Shown: positions 39,325 through 45,963, numbered from the stretch's first letter. The stretch: DNA of 64,000 nucleotides from Polynucleobacter sp. MWH-UH35A (GCF_018687075.1 NZ_CP061285.1:1896560-1960559), one strand, 5' to 3'. The notes: a model not told the origin generated them from the sequence alone. A program made the numbers and translations.

Positions 39325-39516
39325 GCCGCTCCCCCTGTCCTTGATACCTGAGAGATTCACCCTAAGCCTAGCTTAGGACTTGCTCCTTCGGTGCACCATA
39401 AAGATGGTGTCTCTCCAGACGGCTGTTTAGGATAAGCAGTACCTTCCTGGTGGATACCTGAGCGTTCATGGGAGTTTGCGCCTTCGGTGGAGGGTAGACC
39501 CTCACTCTCCTGCTTA
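39325..39516 (-). ncRNA. Tandem glycine riboswitch
   Basis: Two glycine (gcvT-type) aptamers follow each other on the minus strand. Aptamer 1 (39513 to about 39436) reads GCAGGAGAGTG, ACCGAAGGCGCAAACTC, CGCTCAGGTATC and AGGTACTGC. Aptamer 2 (about 39418 to 39330) reads CTGGAGAGACACC, GCACCGAAGGAGCAAGTC, ATCTCTCAGGTATC and GGACAGGGGGAG. The short linker between them is standard for cooperative glycine sensors. Known members control glycine cleavage or glycine transport; neither gene follows here. Confidence 0.94.
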
Positions 39517-39521
39517 TAAAA

Positions 39522-39548
39522 ATTATAACCGCATGACACTAATATCAA
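39522..39548 (-). promoter_or_regulatory. Probable promoter of the glycine riboswitch transcript
   Basis: A perfect TATAAT (39522-39527, minus strand) lies eight to ten bases ahead of the first aptamer. A TTGATA box (39543-39548) is 15 bases upstream, a little short of the ideal spacing. Confidence 0.6.
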
Positions 39549-39573
39549 ACTAATGATTTATACCGATATGCCC

Positions 39574-40308
39574 TTAAAAAGACATTGCGAGAATAGCGAG
39601 GCCTGAGATCAGCATTACCAATTCCATAAGCAATAAGAACTTCTTTTCGGGCAACGCTAAAACAATTTTTTTAGAAAAGATGGAGCCAGCCAAAACGCAA
39701 GCTCCAATCAAAAGTCCTTGAATAAAGGCGGTCTCATTCAGAAAGCCTAACTGATGAAAGGTAATGCCCTTGGTAAATAAAATCGATAACGTGCTGGCAG
39801 CCTCTGTGCCCAAGAAAGCGCCCTTTGTTAAGCCATACGCCAGGAAAAATGGTGTATTGATAGCGCCCGTTGTGGCAACGATTCCGGTCAAATAACCAAT
39901 TACAGCGCCTACCAATCCCATCTGCCAAAGCTTTAAATAAAAATTCTTATTGCGCATCCGGCGACGAACCGGAATTAATAAGATTAAAAATATGCCTAGG
40001 GTGATCTCAATTAAACGCTCGTCAAGCTGCACTAAAGTATTGACGCCCAGCACCGTAAATGGAATGGCAGTGAGACTGTAGACAAAACATACGCGCCACT
40101 CAATGACGCTCCACCACAAAAAAATGCGAGAGAGATTTGCTACTGTGGCGACTAAAGCAATAACTGGAATAGCCTGAATGGGCCCATAAAAATACACCAG
40201 GGCGGGCATTAATAGGATGGTGGTGCCAAAGCCAATAACACCGCCCAAAACACCAGCACCTAAACCCAGCAAGCCCAAAACAAAGGCTTGAAGAAGAAGA
40301 TCAAGCAA
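39574..40308 (-). CDS. TauE/SafE-family sulfite/organic anion exporter-like protein
   Basis: A 244-residue inner-membrane protein with about eight helices. The first repeat begins GLLGLGAGVLGGVIGFGTTIL and the second GAVIGYLTGIVATTGAINTPFFLAYGL in pieces, as is usual for TauE/SafE proteins. These export sulfite, sulfoacetate or related anions, but assignments differ widely. It is downstream of a possible small lipoprotein gene on the same strand. Confidence 0.85.
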   Translation of the reverse strand: MLDLLLQAFVLGLLGLGAGVLGGVIGFGTTILLMPALVYFYGPIQAIPVIALVATVANLSRIFLWWSVIEWRVCFVYSLTAIPFTVLGVNTLVQLDERLIEITLGIFLILLIPVRRRMRNKNFYLKLWQMGLVGAVIGYLTGIVATTGAINTPFFLAYGLTKGAFLGTEAASTLSILFTKGITFHQLGFLNETAFIQGLLIGACVLAGSIFSKKIVLALPEKKFLLLMELVMLISGLAILAMSF

Positions 40309-40343
40309 GTTTATTCATCTCGGATCAATTTTGAGCGAGGCTA

Positions 40344-40496
40344 TTAACGCCCCTGACAATCTAAAGGCATCTCCCACAAAGGCTTGCCTTGACTGTAATC
40401 GCAGTTAACCCCAACTGGGGAGTAGGTGCTTGCAAGGCAGCCGCTAAGACCCAAGATAGAAAAAGCCAATAAGACGCTTAACAGTATTTTTTTCAT
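40344..40496 (-). CDS. Very small putative lipoprotein
   Basis: A 50-codon frame from ATG 40496. The product begins MKKILLSVLLAFSILGLSGC, a textbook lipoprotein signal with lipobox LSGC, and ends with a 30-residue mature tail with two further cysteines (VNCDYSQG, LDCQGR). No strong ribosome site is seen. The length makes it easy to miss, but the signal and the AT/GC balance look real. Confidence 0.6.
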   Translation of the reverse strand: MKKILLSVLLAFSILGLSGCLASTYSPVGVNCDYSQGKPLWEMPLDCQGR

Positions 40497-40551
40497 TTGC
40501 TTTTACCCAAAAAGTGATTGCTTTTGATTTTTACACAATCTAGTTAGAAAA

Positions 40552-40950
40552 CTAGCCGAGCAGCCCATATGCAACCCAAAATAGATTTAAGGCAACCAAA
40601 GCAATGAGAGTGAAAAAAGTAATTTTCATACCCAATACACGCTTACTAAAATTGGGTGGCGGCTCATTAATTCCTTTAGCGTGAATCAGGCGCCCAATAA
40701 TCAGTGTGATGCCAGGAATGAGCACCAACCAAGCGGGTGCGCCATTGAGCTCTAAGCAAGCAATCAAGATGAGCCCAAAAGGGACATATTCCGCAAAGTT
40801 TCCTTGAGCACGAATAGCCCTTTCGAGATCTTCATGGCCCCCACTCCCCAGGCCAACCTTGTTCTTTCTTCTTAAACCAATAACGGCAAAAGAGAGTTTA
40901 ATAAAGATGATTGTTAGTAAAGCAGCGATTATTGAAGTGATAAGCAACAT
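40552..40950 (-). CDS. MAPEG-family membrane protein
   Basis: A 132-residue protein with four hydrophobic helices. RRKNKVGLGSGGHEDLERAIRAQGNFAEYVPF, in shorter motifs, shows the hallmark E-R-A-x-R-A-x-x-N-F-x-E-Y-x-P pattern of MAPEG proteins such as microsomal glutathione S-transferase homologs. Bacterial members are poorly known and may act in glutathione or detoxification chemistry. It lies ten bases before the end of the HAD gene region on the same strand, as part of a loose series of minus-strand genes. Confidence 0.85.
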   Translation of the reverse strand: MLLITSIIAALLTIIFIKLSFAVIGLRRKNKVGLGSGGHEDLERAIRAQGNFAEYVPFGLILIACLELNGAPAWLVLIPGITLIIGRLIHAKGINEPPPNFSKRVLGMKITFFTLIALVALNLFWVAYGLLG

Positions 40951-40960
40951 TCTTTTCCCC

Positions 40961-41644
40961 TTAAATTACTTCTAGTACTTTACTCAAAGAATTTCCTTCA
41001 TAGTTTGGTTTTTCACCAATCTCCTCGAAGGGATGTGCAAGACGATTCACCCAAAACACATCGAACCCAAACCATTTAGCAGCCAATGCATCCCAAGCAT
41101 TGCTTGACACAAACAAGATCTCTTCCTTGCTTACAGGAAATGTTTTTAATAAAAGTTCATACGCTTGAGGTGCAGTTTTGAATAAGCGCACATCTTCAAT
41201 GGTGACTACCTTGTCCAAGTAAGGTCTTAGTCCATTACTCTCGACGACTGTTGCCAGCATTTCTCTACTGCCATTGGACAAAATTGCTGTAGAGATTCCC
41301 TTGGCTTTAATTGTCTTCAATACATATAGGCTATCTTCAAAGCCAGTGAGTTTGGCGTACTGATTCATCAATCGCTGCTCATATTCTGCAGTGAGATCGA
41401 GCCCCATACGCTTGCAAACATAGCGTAATGAGCGAATAGTTAATTCCCAAAATGGCAGGTAGTACTTGCTGCCACTGGGATTGGGATCGCTCATGGTCAC
41501 TAGGCGGGTGTATTCAATCTGGCGATCACGCCACATCAGCGCAAATGCTTGACCATGGCCCGGAAATAATTCTTCCGCTAACTGGCCCATGGAATAAACA
41601 TCAAACAATGTTCCATAGGCATCAAAAGCAATAAGTTTGTACAT
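40961..41644 (-). CDS. Haloacid dehalogenase type II-like hydrolase
   Basis: A 227-residue HAD enzyme. The nucleophile region FDAYGTLFDVYS near the N-terminus, the middle ILSNGSREML (motif II) and VSSNAWDALAAKWFGFDVFWVNR with the acidic motif follow the L-2-haloacid dehalogenase type. ATG 41644 is chosen because MYKLIAFDAYGT begins the domain; a longer frame to 41764 overlaps the DUF486 gene. Real substrates in such organisms are often unknown and may be small phosphorylated or halogenated acids. Confidence 0.85.
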   Translation of the reverse strand: MYKLIAFDAYGTLFDVYSMGQLAEELFPGHGQAFALMWRDRQIEYTRLVTMSDPNPSGSKYYLPFWELTIRSLRYVCKRMGLDLTAEYEQRLMNQYAKLTGFEDSLYVLKTIKAKGISTAILSNGSREMLATVVESNGLRPYLDKVVTIEDVRLFKTAPQAYELLLKTFPVSKEEILFVSSNAWDALAAKWFGFDVFWVNRLAHPFEEIGEKPNYEGNSLSKVLEVI

Positions 41645-41712
41645 GCTATTCCTACTTTCTAGATTTGTTTTTTCAACGCCCTTCTTAAATTTGGGCCAGG
41701 AATTCCCGGTCT

Positions 41713-42072
41713 TCAGTTCCTGAACATAAAGTAGACTGCTCCGAGCAAGCAAAATCCCGCCCAAATGTAATCAGTCTTAAATGGTTCGTCCATATAAAAC
41801 ACTGCAAATGGCACAAACACACTAAGCGTAATGACCTCTTGTGCAATCTTCAGTTGGCCCAATGAAAAATATTGAAAGCCAATTCGATTAGCGGGCACTT
41901 GAAAAACATACTCAAGCAAAGCTATGGCCCAGCTCGCAAAGACGGCAATCCACCAAGGCTTGGACGATAAATTTTTTAAATGGGCATACCAAGCAAAAGT
42001 CATAAAGACATTGGAGAGCACCAAAAGACCGATAAATGACATTGGCCCAGAGAAATTAGATAGATTAGGCAT
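41713..42072 (-). CDS. DUF486 (DMT-like) small membrane protein
   Basis: A 119-residue inner-membrane protein with four hydrophobic helices. FMTFAWYAHLKNL, WAIALLEYVFQVPANRIG and QLKIAQEVITLSVFVPFAV are characteristic of DUF486. Function unknown; the fold is that of half an EamA transporter. Its start region (42051-42094) is duplicated at 42723-42766, ahead of brnT, so a broken copy of its first codons exists there. Confidence 0.85.
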   Translation of the reverse strand: MPNLSNFSGPMSFIGLLVLSNVFMTFAWYAHLKNLSSKPWWIAVFASWAIALLEYVFQVPANRIGFQYFSLGQLKIAQEVITLSVFVPFAVFYMDEPFKTDYIWAGFCLLGAVYFMFRN

Positions 42073-42150
42073 GGACCAATCTTAACGAGTTTGCTGACTC
42101 TCTAACAAAAAGCCACCCGAAGGTGGTTTTGGCATTACTTGGCGGCCACA
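42051..42150. repeat. Direct repeat copy 1 flanking brnTA
   Basis: About 100 bases that align with 42723-42820, with an exact 18-nt core (CAATCTTAACGAGTTTGC at 42077-42094) and the hairpin CCACCCGAAGGTGG. By eye roughly three quarters of the first 80 positions match without gaps. This copy includes the genuine start codon of the DUF486 gene. Confidence 0.8.
42111..42128 (-). terminator. Hairpin terminator after brnA
   Basis: AGCCACCCGAAGGTGGTT on the plus strand; read on the minus strand it is a hairpin followed by a T-run (GGTGGCTTTTTG). One of three close copies of the same terminator in this region. Confidence 0.8.
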
Positions 42151-42174
42151 GGAGCTTCTGATCCTACATCTAGA

Positions 42175-42384
42175 CTACTTCCAGCTAAGATTTAATTTTT
42201 TATGAGAAGCGGCACAATCTCTCAAATAGAGATTAATGAGGCTTTGGTAAGGAATTCCCACCTCTTCTGATACAGATTTGAAATAGCTCACTGAATCCTC
42301 ATCTAATCTAATCGTAATGGGCTTCTTAAGCATAGAAGCATATGGGTTTTTACGAGCTTTTGAGAAATCATATTCTTTGCGCAT
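42175..42384 (-). CDS. brnA: BrnA antitoxin
   Basis: A 69-residue DNA-binding antitoxin (from ATG 42384, eight bases after AAAGG; GTG 42393 and ATG 42390 are alternatives). KKPITIRLDEDSVSYFK is the ribbon-helix-helix segment and GIPYQSLINLYLRDC the conserved C-terminal block of BrnA. It normally neutralises BrnT and represses the operon. As in most such loci the toxin gene comes first; the spacing is short. Confidence 0.88.
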   Translation of the reverse strand: MRKEYDFSKARKNPYASMLKKPITIRLDEDSVSYFKSVSEEVGIPYQSLINLYLRDCAASHKKLNLSWK

Positions 42385-42395
42385 ATTCATCACCT

Positions 42396-42674
42396 TTAAT
42401 AAGCTTTTGACTCTTTAGGGGTTGCCTTACGAGCCGAAATAATCCTAATAACATTACCCTCACTTCGATAACAATGACATACCAAAATCATGCGAAGAGA
42501 ATGGCTTACTCCTAGCAAGATAAATCTGTCTTCATCTTCAGAGTGATCGGGGTCGGAAATTAACTTAGCACTTTCGTCATAAAAAACTGATTTAGCCTCT
42601 TCAAAGGAAACGCCATGTTTTTTAAGATTGGCAGAAGCTTTTCGAGGTTCCCATTCAAATCTAAGTGAAGTCAT
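42396..42674 (-). CDS. brnT: BrnT ribonuclease toxin
   Basis: A 92-residue RelE-fold RNase that stops translation when free of BrnA. FEWEPRKASANLKKHGVSFEEAKSVF in pieces is the BrnT signature, and the C-terminal RIISARKATPKESKAY contains the catalytic Arg/Glu/Tyr-type residues. ATG 42674 is chosen; ATG 42689 is in frame but lies inside the operator. No Shine-Dalgarno is seen, which fits initiation close to the 5' end of the mRNA. Confidence 0.9.
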   Translation of the reverse strand: MTSLRFEWEPRKASANLKKHGVSFEEAKSVFYDESAKLISDPDHSEDEDRFILLGVSHSLRMILVCHCYRSEGNVIRIISARKATPKESKAY

Positions 42675-42709
42675 ATGTACATTGTACATATATTAAATGG
42701 GGCAAGCAA
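42673..42709 (-). promoter_or_regulatory. brnTA promoter and palindromic operator
   Basis: ATATGTACATTGTACATAT (42673-42691) is a perfect 9-1-9 palindrome. The -10 box TACAAT (42681-42686) lies inside it and a TTGCTT -35 box (42704-42709) is 17 bases upstream. Binding of the BrnTA complex here would block RNA polymerase. The transcript would begin within a few bases of the brnT ATG. Confidence 0.7.
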
Positions 42710-42782
42710 ATCCGCCCGACAAAAAAATTAGATGGGTTGGGCATAAGGCAATCTTAACGAGTTTGCCCAGATCAAATGAAAA

Positions 42783-42800
42783 AACCACCCGAAGGTGGTT
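42783..42800 (-). terminator. Hairpin terminator after the 176-residue lipoprotein gene
   Basis: AACCACCCGAAGGTGGTT with a T-run on the minus strand. Identical to the hairpin at 43851-43868. Confidence 0.85.
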
Positions 42801-42803
42801 TGT

Positions 42804-42819
42804 TGATTCTTGGTGGCCC
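42804..42819. repeat. 16-nt duplicate of the tRNA-Phe 3' end (att-like)
   Basis: TGATTCTTGGTGGCCC occurs here and at 45840-45855. In the tRNA copy it spans the last nine bases of the tRNA including CCA plus seven bases of flank. A 3036-base segment lies between the two in direct orientation, the layout left by integration into a tRNA 3' end. Confidence 0.75.
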
Positions 42820-42835
42820 CGCCCTAGTGTATTCG

Positions 42836-43366
42836 TTACTTGGCTGATTTAGTAGGCTGGGTTGGTGTGGTGTTCTGAGCCTGACGAATGAAAATGGCTT
42901 CACCAATCTTGTCAAAAGCACTTTCATAAACTTTTGGATCATCAATCGGGGTGTCATCTGTTGCTTTTTGACCGTATTGCAGTGTTTTAGTTTGGCTATC
43001 CACAAGATTTAATCTAACTCTTGTCTTTTTGGGTGAGATCTCTTCGATAGAAACGGTGACAGCTGTTCTGCCTTCCATATTCATAGAGCCGATCAATCGC
43101 GCAAATTGGGCAATTGGAGAATCTATTTGCTTATTCGGCGATACAGCAGTAATAAAGCCAGTATCTAAACTAGCTGAACCAATGATGTATCCCAAATCTT
43201 GAAGGACTGACATCACAGAATTAAAAGTGGTTTTCTTGTCGGCCTCAAATACCTTAGCTTGATAAGCCTGAATTTCTAAAGAAGTCTTTTGAGGCTTTAC
43301 CGCTTGCTGAACGCAAGCTGAAAGCGATAGGGCGCCAAGAAATAACGCAAGAATTAGTCTTTTCAT
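42836..43366 (-). CDS. Putative lipoprotein, 176 residues
   Basis: The N-terminus (MKRLILALFLGALSLSAC) is a lipoprotein signal with lipobox LSAC. The mature protein contains TTFNSVMSVLQDLGYIIGSASLDTGFITA in pieces, a pattern seen in uncharacterised periplasmic lipoproteins with an alpha/beta fold, and a Thr/Gln-rich tail. It starts eight bases after the BamE-like lipoprotein gene and the pair may be one transcript, ended by the hairpin at 42783. Confidence 0.75.
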   Translation of the reverse strand: MKRLILALFLGALSLSACVQQAVKPQKTSLEIQAYQAKVFEADKKTTFNSVMSVLQDLGYIIGSASLDTGFITAVSPNKQIDSPIAQFARLIGSMNMEGRTAVTVSIEEISPKKTRVRLNLVDSQTKTLQYGQKATDDTPIDDPKVYESAFDKIGEAIFIRQAQNTTPTQPTKSAK

Positions 43367-43374
43367 TTTTCGTA

Positions 43375-43779
43375 TTAGAAGGAAGATGATCTAGAAGAGA
43401 AATCAACAACCGTCTTCACGCCCTTAATATCCTTAAACTTGATTATTAAGGTCATTGTTCTGCTTGATTGCTCAAAACCAGATGACTTACTTGAGCCGCC
43501 TAGCAATATGATTGTGGCGTATGAAGAGTTAGAAGCGGCATTTGAAACGGTGGCATTCTTTTGATAAGTCCAAACCTCTTCTCCGTCTGCATTCTGTGTA
43601 ACCAAGTTAGGTGCGCCAAAAGTTTCAACCACTTCAGCTTGGGTGGTGATATTTTTCTTTAGGGTAAGACTCACCTGACCTGATGTCAGATTGCTTTTAG
43701 ACATTGGCTCGCCAACAGGGGTTGTTCCCACGCAGGCAGCAAGCAATAAAGGGAACAATAAAACGATGAGGCTTTTCAT
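43375..43779 (-). CDS. Putative lipoprotein with BamE/SmpA-like domain
   Basis: A 134-residue protein with lipoprotein signal (LLFPLLLAAC) and the pattern LKKNITTQAEVVETFGAPNLVTQNADGEEVWTYQ in pieces, which is the SmpA/OmlA (BamE-like) fold: repeated test of a helix then G-x-P and EVWTY. It is not the BamE of the assembly complex by context. The Ser-rich central part and end are low in complexity. The neighbour downstream is another lipoprotein gene. Confidence 0.72.
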   Translation of the reverse strand: MKSLIVLLFPLLLAACVGTTPVGEPMSKSNLTSGQVSLTLKKNITTQAEVVETFGAPNLVTQNADGEEVWTYQKNATVSNAASNSSYATIILLGGSSKSSGFEQSSRTMTLIIKFKDIKGVKTVVDFSSRSSSF

Positions 43780-43850
43780 ATTTGAACCTTTTTACACGCA
43801 GCTTATTAAGGATTCATGATTTTATAAGCTTTTGCACGCTCTAATGAAAA

Positions 43851-43868
43851 AACCACCCGAAGGTGGTT
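43851..43868 (-). terminator. Hairpin terminator after the zinc-ribbon gene
   Basis: AACCACCCGAAGGTGGTT with a T-run on the minus strand (GGTGGTTTTTTC). Third copy of this terminator type in 1.8 kb; the bases just downstream of it also resemble those of the other two copies. Confidence 0.85.
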
Positions 43869-43963
43869 TTGGTATCTCCTCCAGCCAATAACAATCCAGG
43901 CACAGAATTTTAGGTCTCAATCTAACACCTATTTATGGGCTCCATATGGGCGTTTACCCTCGA

Positions 43964-44269
43964 TTACCAATATTTAAATGGCCTCTCAGCATCTACATCA
44001 CCGCCCAGGGCCCTCATCGTCATATTGCAGTGGGGACAAGTAAGCCCATCCCACACAGAAAGATGATTGGTGGAGTGACAACTGGTACAGGCAGGTGCCA
44101 TATTAATTTCAGTATTAATACTTCCTGGATGAGCAACCGTATAAGTATCAATCGTTGAGCAAGCTTTACAGACCATGCTCACCCTCGAGGAGTGAAGCCC
44201 AACCTCTTTGCCGATACCACTAATACATTCAAATTTGCAGGAGCGACATACGAATTTATATCTAGCCAT
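43964..44269 (-). CDS. Zinc-ribbon protein of unknown function
   Basis: A 101-residue protein with four CxxC pairs: FVCRSCKF, MVCKACSTI, PACTSCHST and LTCPHCNMT. The spacing suggests two zinc ribbons side by side. No signal or membrane segment. ATG 44269 is chosen because MARYKFVCRSC begins the first ribbon; ATG 44281 is also in frame and lies next to the stop of the lipoprotein gene upstream. A role in nucleic acid or protein binding is possible but not shown. Confidence 0.7.
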   Translation of the reverse strand: MARYKFVCRSCKFECISGIGKEVGLHSSRVSMVCKACSTIDTYTVAHPGSINTEINMAPACTSCHSTNHLSVWDGLTCPHCNMTMRALGGDVDAERPFKYW

Positions 44270-44280
44270 AGCGAACCTCA

Positions 44281-44802
44281 TTAATTCTTTTTAGATTGAA
44301 GTGCCAGCTTCTTTATATGCGCATCCTGAATAAGCAATTGTCTCTCCTGATTGGCAACACCAATCGTGATCTTCCTAGATATAAGATCGGCATACACGCC
44401 ATCAATCCTCTTAAAGAAATCCTCGTAGATTGCTTTCTTTTCAGGACTTAAGCCCTCTAAAGCAATTGGCCGACAAGAATTTGCTTCAGCTAAATAGTTC
44501 GTTAGCGCCTTAGATTGCTCGTCTGTCAATTTATCTGCAGAACTAAAAAGGGCTTTCGCATGAGAGTTGTTCCTTGTCACAGCAATAACCTGACTGTCAA
44601 CCAATAAGGCATCGGCACTTTGATTGCTACGGATGATGCAATCATTTAACCTCTTAGCAACCGATCCTGAGTGATCAGGTGGCAAAGCCATCATTGGCGC
44701 TGCGGCCTTGGCAACTTGTACCGGATTATTGGGAGCAACATTTGTTGCGCATCCACTCAGGAAAATGATTCCCACCAAACTGAATTTATATATATTTTTC
44801 AT
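44281..44802 (-). CDS. Putative lipoprotein, 173 residues
   Basis: Lipoprotein signal SLVGIIFLSGC with lipobox LSGC, then a mature part predicted to be largely helical, with the two cysteines LNDCIIRS and EANSCRPIA. No family recognised. It starts 15 bases after the stop of the Pal-like gene and abuts the zinc-ribbon gene, so these belong to one likely transcript. Confidence 0.7.
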   Translation of the reverse strand: MKNIYKFSLVGIIFLSGCATNVAPNNPVQVAKAAAPMMALPPDHSGSVAKRLNDCIIRSNQSADALLVDSQVIAVTRNNSHAKALFSSADKLTDEQSKALTNYLAEANSCRPIALEGLSPEKKAIYEDFFKRIDGVYADLISRKITIGVANQERQLLIQDAHIKKLALQSKKN

Positions 44803-44816
44803 TGGGCACCCTTTGG

Positions 44817-45308
44817 TTATTGATAGACAAAATCAGCACGGCGATTTTCTTTAAATGCCGCTTCTGTCTGAGCTGGATTGGCCGGCCTTTCCTTGCCAAA
44901 ACTCACTGCCTCTAACTGAGACTCACTGACACCTTGAGCGAGAAGTGCTTTCTTCACGGCCTCAGATCGCCTTTGGCCTAAGGCTAGGTTGTACTCAGCA
45001 GTTCCACGGTCATCCGTGTTGCCTTGAATAATGATTGATGCTTTTTGCTTTTGAAATGCTTTTAAATATGCGGCGTGTGCGGATATAGTTGAAACGTATT
45101 TTGGATCTACGGTGTAGCTATCAAACTCGAAATAGATTGAGCGCTTCCCATAAACGCTAGACTTCGGATCGCTAATAGGATCGTAAGTGGAGAGGCCGCC
45201 AGCATTGACAGTGGCGACACCATTAGCGTCATCTAATTTAACGCTACTACAAGCCGAAACAAATAAAACCAGTAATGCCAATGGCAATACTTTTATAAAT
45301 TTAAACAT
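44817..45308 (-). CDS. OmpA-domain lipoprotein (Pal-like)
   Basis: A 163-residue lipoprotein (signal ALLVLFVSAC) with a C-terminal OmpA-like peptidoglycan-binding domain: YFEFDSYTVDPKY, IQGNTDDRGTAEYNLALGQRRSEAVK and the closing ENRRADFVY. All match Pal closely. There is no tol gene nearby, so this may be a second, accessory Pal-like protein, or the only one placed away from tol genes; this cannot be decided from the window. Confidence 0.88.
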   Translation of the reverse strand: MFKFIKVLPLALLVLFVSACSSVKLDDANGVATVNAGGLSTYDPISDPKSSVYGKRSIYFEFDSYTVDPKYVSTISAHAAYLKAFQKQKASIIIQGNTDDRGTAEYNLALGQRRSEAVKKALLAQGVSESQLEAVSFGKERPANPAQTEAAFKENRRADFVYQ

Positions 45309-45392
45309 GATGAAATTTCCCAAATATGGCTACGTTCTGGTAGCCAAATAGCAAAGGGGCATGCCACTAAAGCATGTCCCACCCAAGAAAAG

Positions 45393-45746
45393 TTAGGCTA
45401 TAAATTTGGGAGGTTTAAATGCTGAATCGGGAAAGTTTTGGGTAAAAGATGCTTCGTTTGCCAGAACAAATTTTTGCTTGGTCATTGGCGAAAGAAAAAT
45501 GGCTACCCCAACATCACTGATGTTTGCAGTTACGTGGCTCATCAGATACATGGTATGAACCTGCTCTTTGTCATCTGCCGATTCAGAGCTGTTATACGCC
45601 TGTTGTGAGGCGGAAGAATTACTGTAACTTCCAGCGAGTTCTGCACGCTCTATTGCGGCTTGAATAAAAATACTTCCAGCCGCCGCCTTAAATGCAATTA
45701 AAAAGAGGCATGTCAATAGAACGAGCGTTTTGCTACGAAGCAACAT
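45393..45746 (-). CDS. Hypothetical exported protein
   Basis: From ATG 45746 a 117-residue product with a hydrophobic N-terminus (TLVLLTCLFLIAFKAAAG) that may be a signal peptide. The remainder has a Ser/Asn-rich stretch (SYSNSSASQQAYNSSES) and no recognised domain. The frame could begin upstream at 45794, without sense in the added residues. It lies directly after tRNA-Phe and its terminator, first in the accessory cluster. Confidence 0.55.
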   Translation of the reverse strand: MLLRSKTLVLLTCLFLIAFKAAAGSIFIQAAIERAELAGSYSNSSASQQAYNSSESADDKEQVHTMYLMSHVTANISDVGVAIFLSPMTKQKFVLANEASFTQNFPDSAFKPPKFIA

Positions 45747-45815
45747 GGGTGAAATTCTATACCCGATTAGCGCATTTGTCGTTTCAAACGACACTCAATA
45801 AGAGGGGGAAATAAA

Positions 45816-45838
45816 AATAGCCCAACAAGTGGGCTATT
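45816..45838 (-). terminator. Terminator of tRNA-Phe
   Basis: AATAGCCCA (45816-45824) and TGGGCTATT (45830-45838) form a perfect 9-bp hairpin followed on the minus strand by TTTTTATTT, directly after the tRNA 3' end. Confidence 0.9.
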
Positions 45839-45846
45839 GTGATTCT

Positions 45847-45922
45847 TGGTGGCCCGGGGCGGAATCGAACCACCGACACAAGGATTTTCAATCCTCTGCT
45901 CTACCGACTGAGCTACCAGGCC
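45847..45922 (-). tRNA. tRNA-Phe (GAA)
   Basis: A 76-base tRNA with encoded CCA. Acceptor GGCCTGG pairs with the 3' CCGGGCC-like strand with standard tolerance, the D arm holds AGCTCAGTCGGTAGAGC, the anticodon loop is TTGAAAA with anticodon GAA, and the T arm reads GGTTCGATTCC. The 3' end is the reference copy of the 16-nt duplicate at 42804. Confidence 0.96.
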
Positions 45923-45932
45923 AAGACTTGGG

Positions 45933-45963
45933 ATTATAACGAATTGGCTTAAGGTTTCATCAA
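45933..45963 (-). promoter_or_regulatory. Probable promoter of tRNA-Phe
   Basis: TATAAT (45933-45938, minus strand) about ten bases ahead of the tRNA, with TTGATG (45958-45963) 19 bases further upstream. The -10 is perfect; the spacing is long. Confidence 0.6.

Larger units (their letters stand above)
42723..42820. repeat. Direct repeat copy 2 flanking brnTA
   Basis: Partner of the repeat at 42051-42150, 672 bases away. It contains the 18-nt core at 42749-42766, a truncated copy of the first codons of the DUF486 gene, the hairpin terminator and, at its right end, the 16-nt match to the tRNA-Phe 3' end. Confidence 0.8.

Noticed and set aside
39169..39360. 63-codon minus-strand frame overlapping riboswitch aptamer 2
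   Set aside because: It starts inside the conserved RNA and its product has no protein-like pattern; explained by the riboswitch sequence.
42133..42149. A second degenerate tRNA-Phe 3' end (CATTACTTGGCGGCCAC) after the brnA terminator
   Set aside because: Needs a gap and several mismatches, and the same bases read as the end of a coding frame (EAPVAAK stop); too weak to claim on its own.
37000..45900. Prophage or transposon
   Set aside because: No transposase, integrase, phage structural gene or terminal inverted repeats seen; only repeats and an att-like duplicate.
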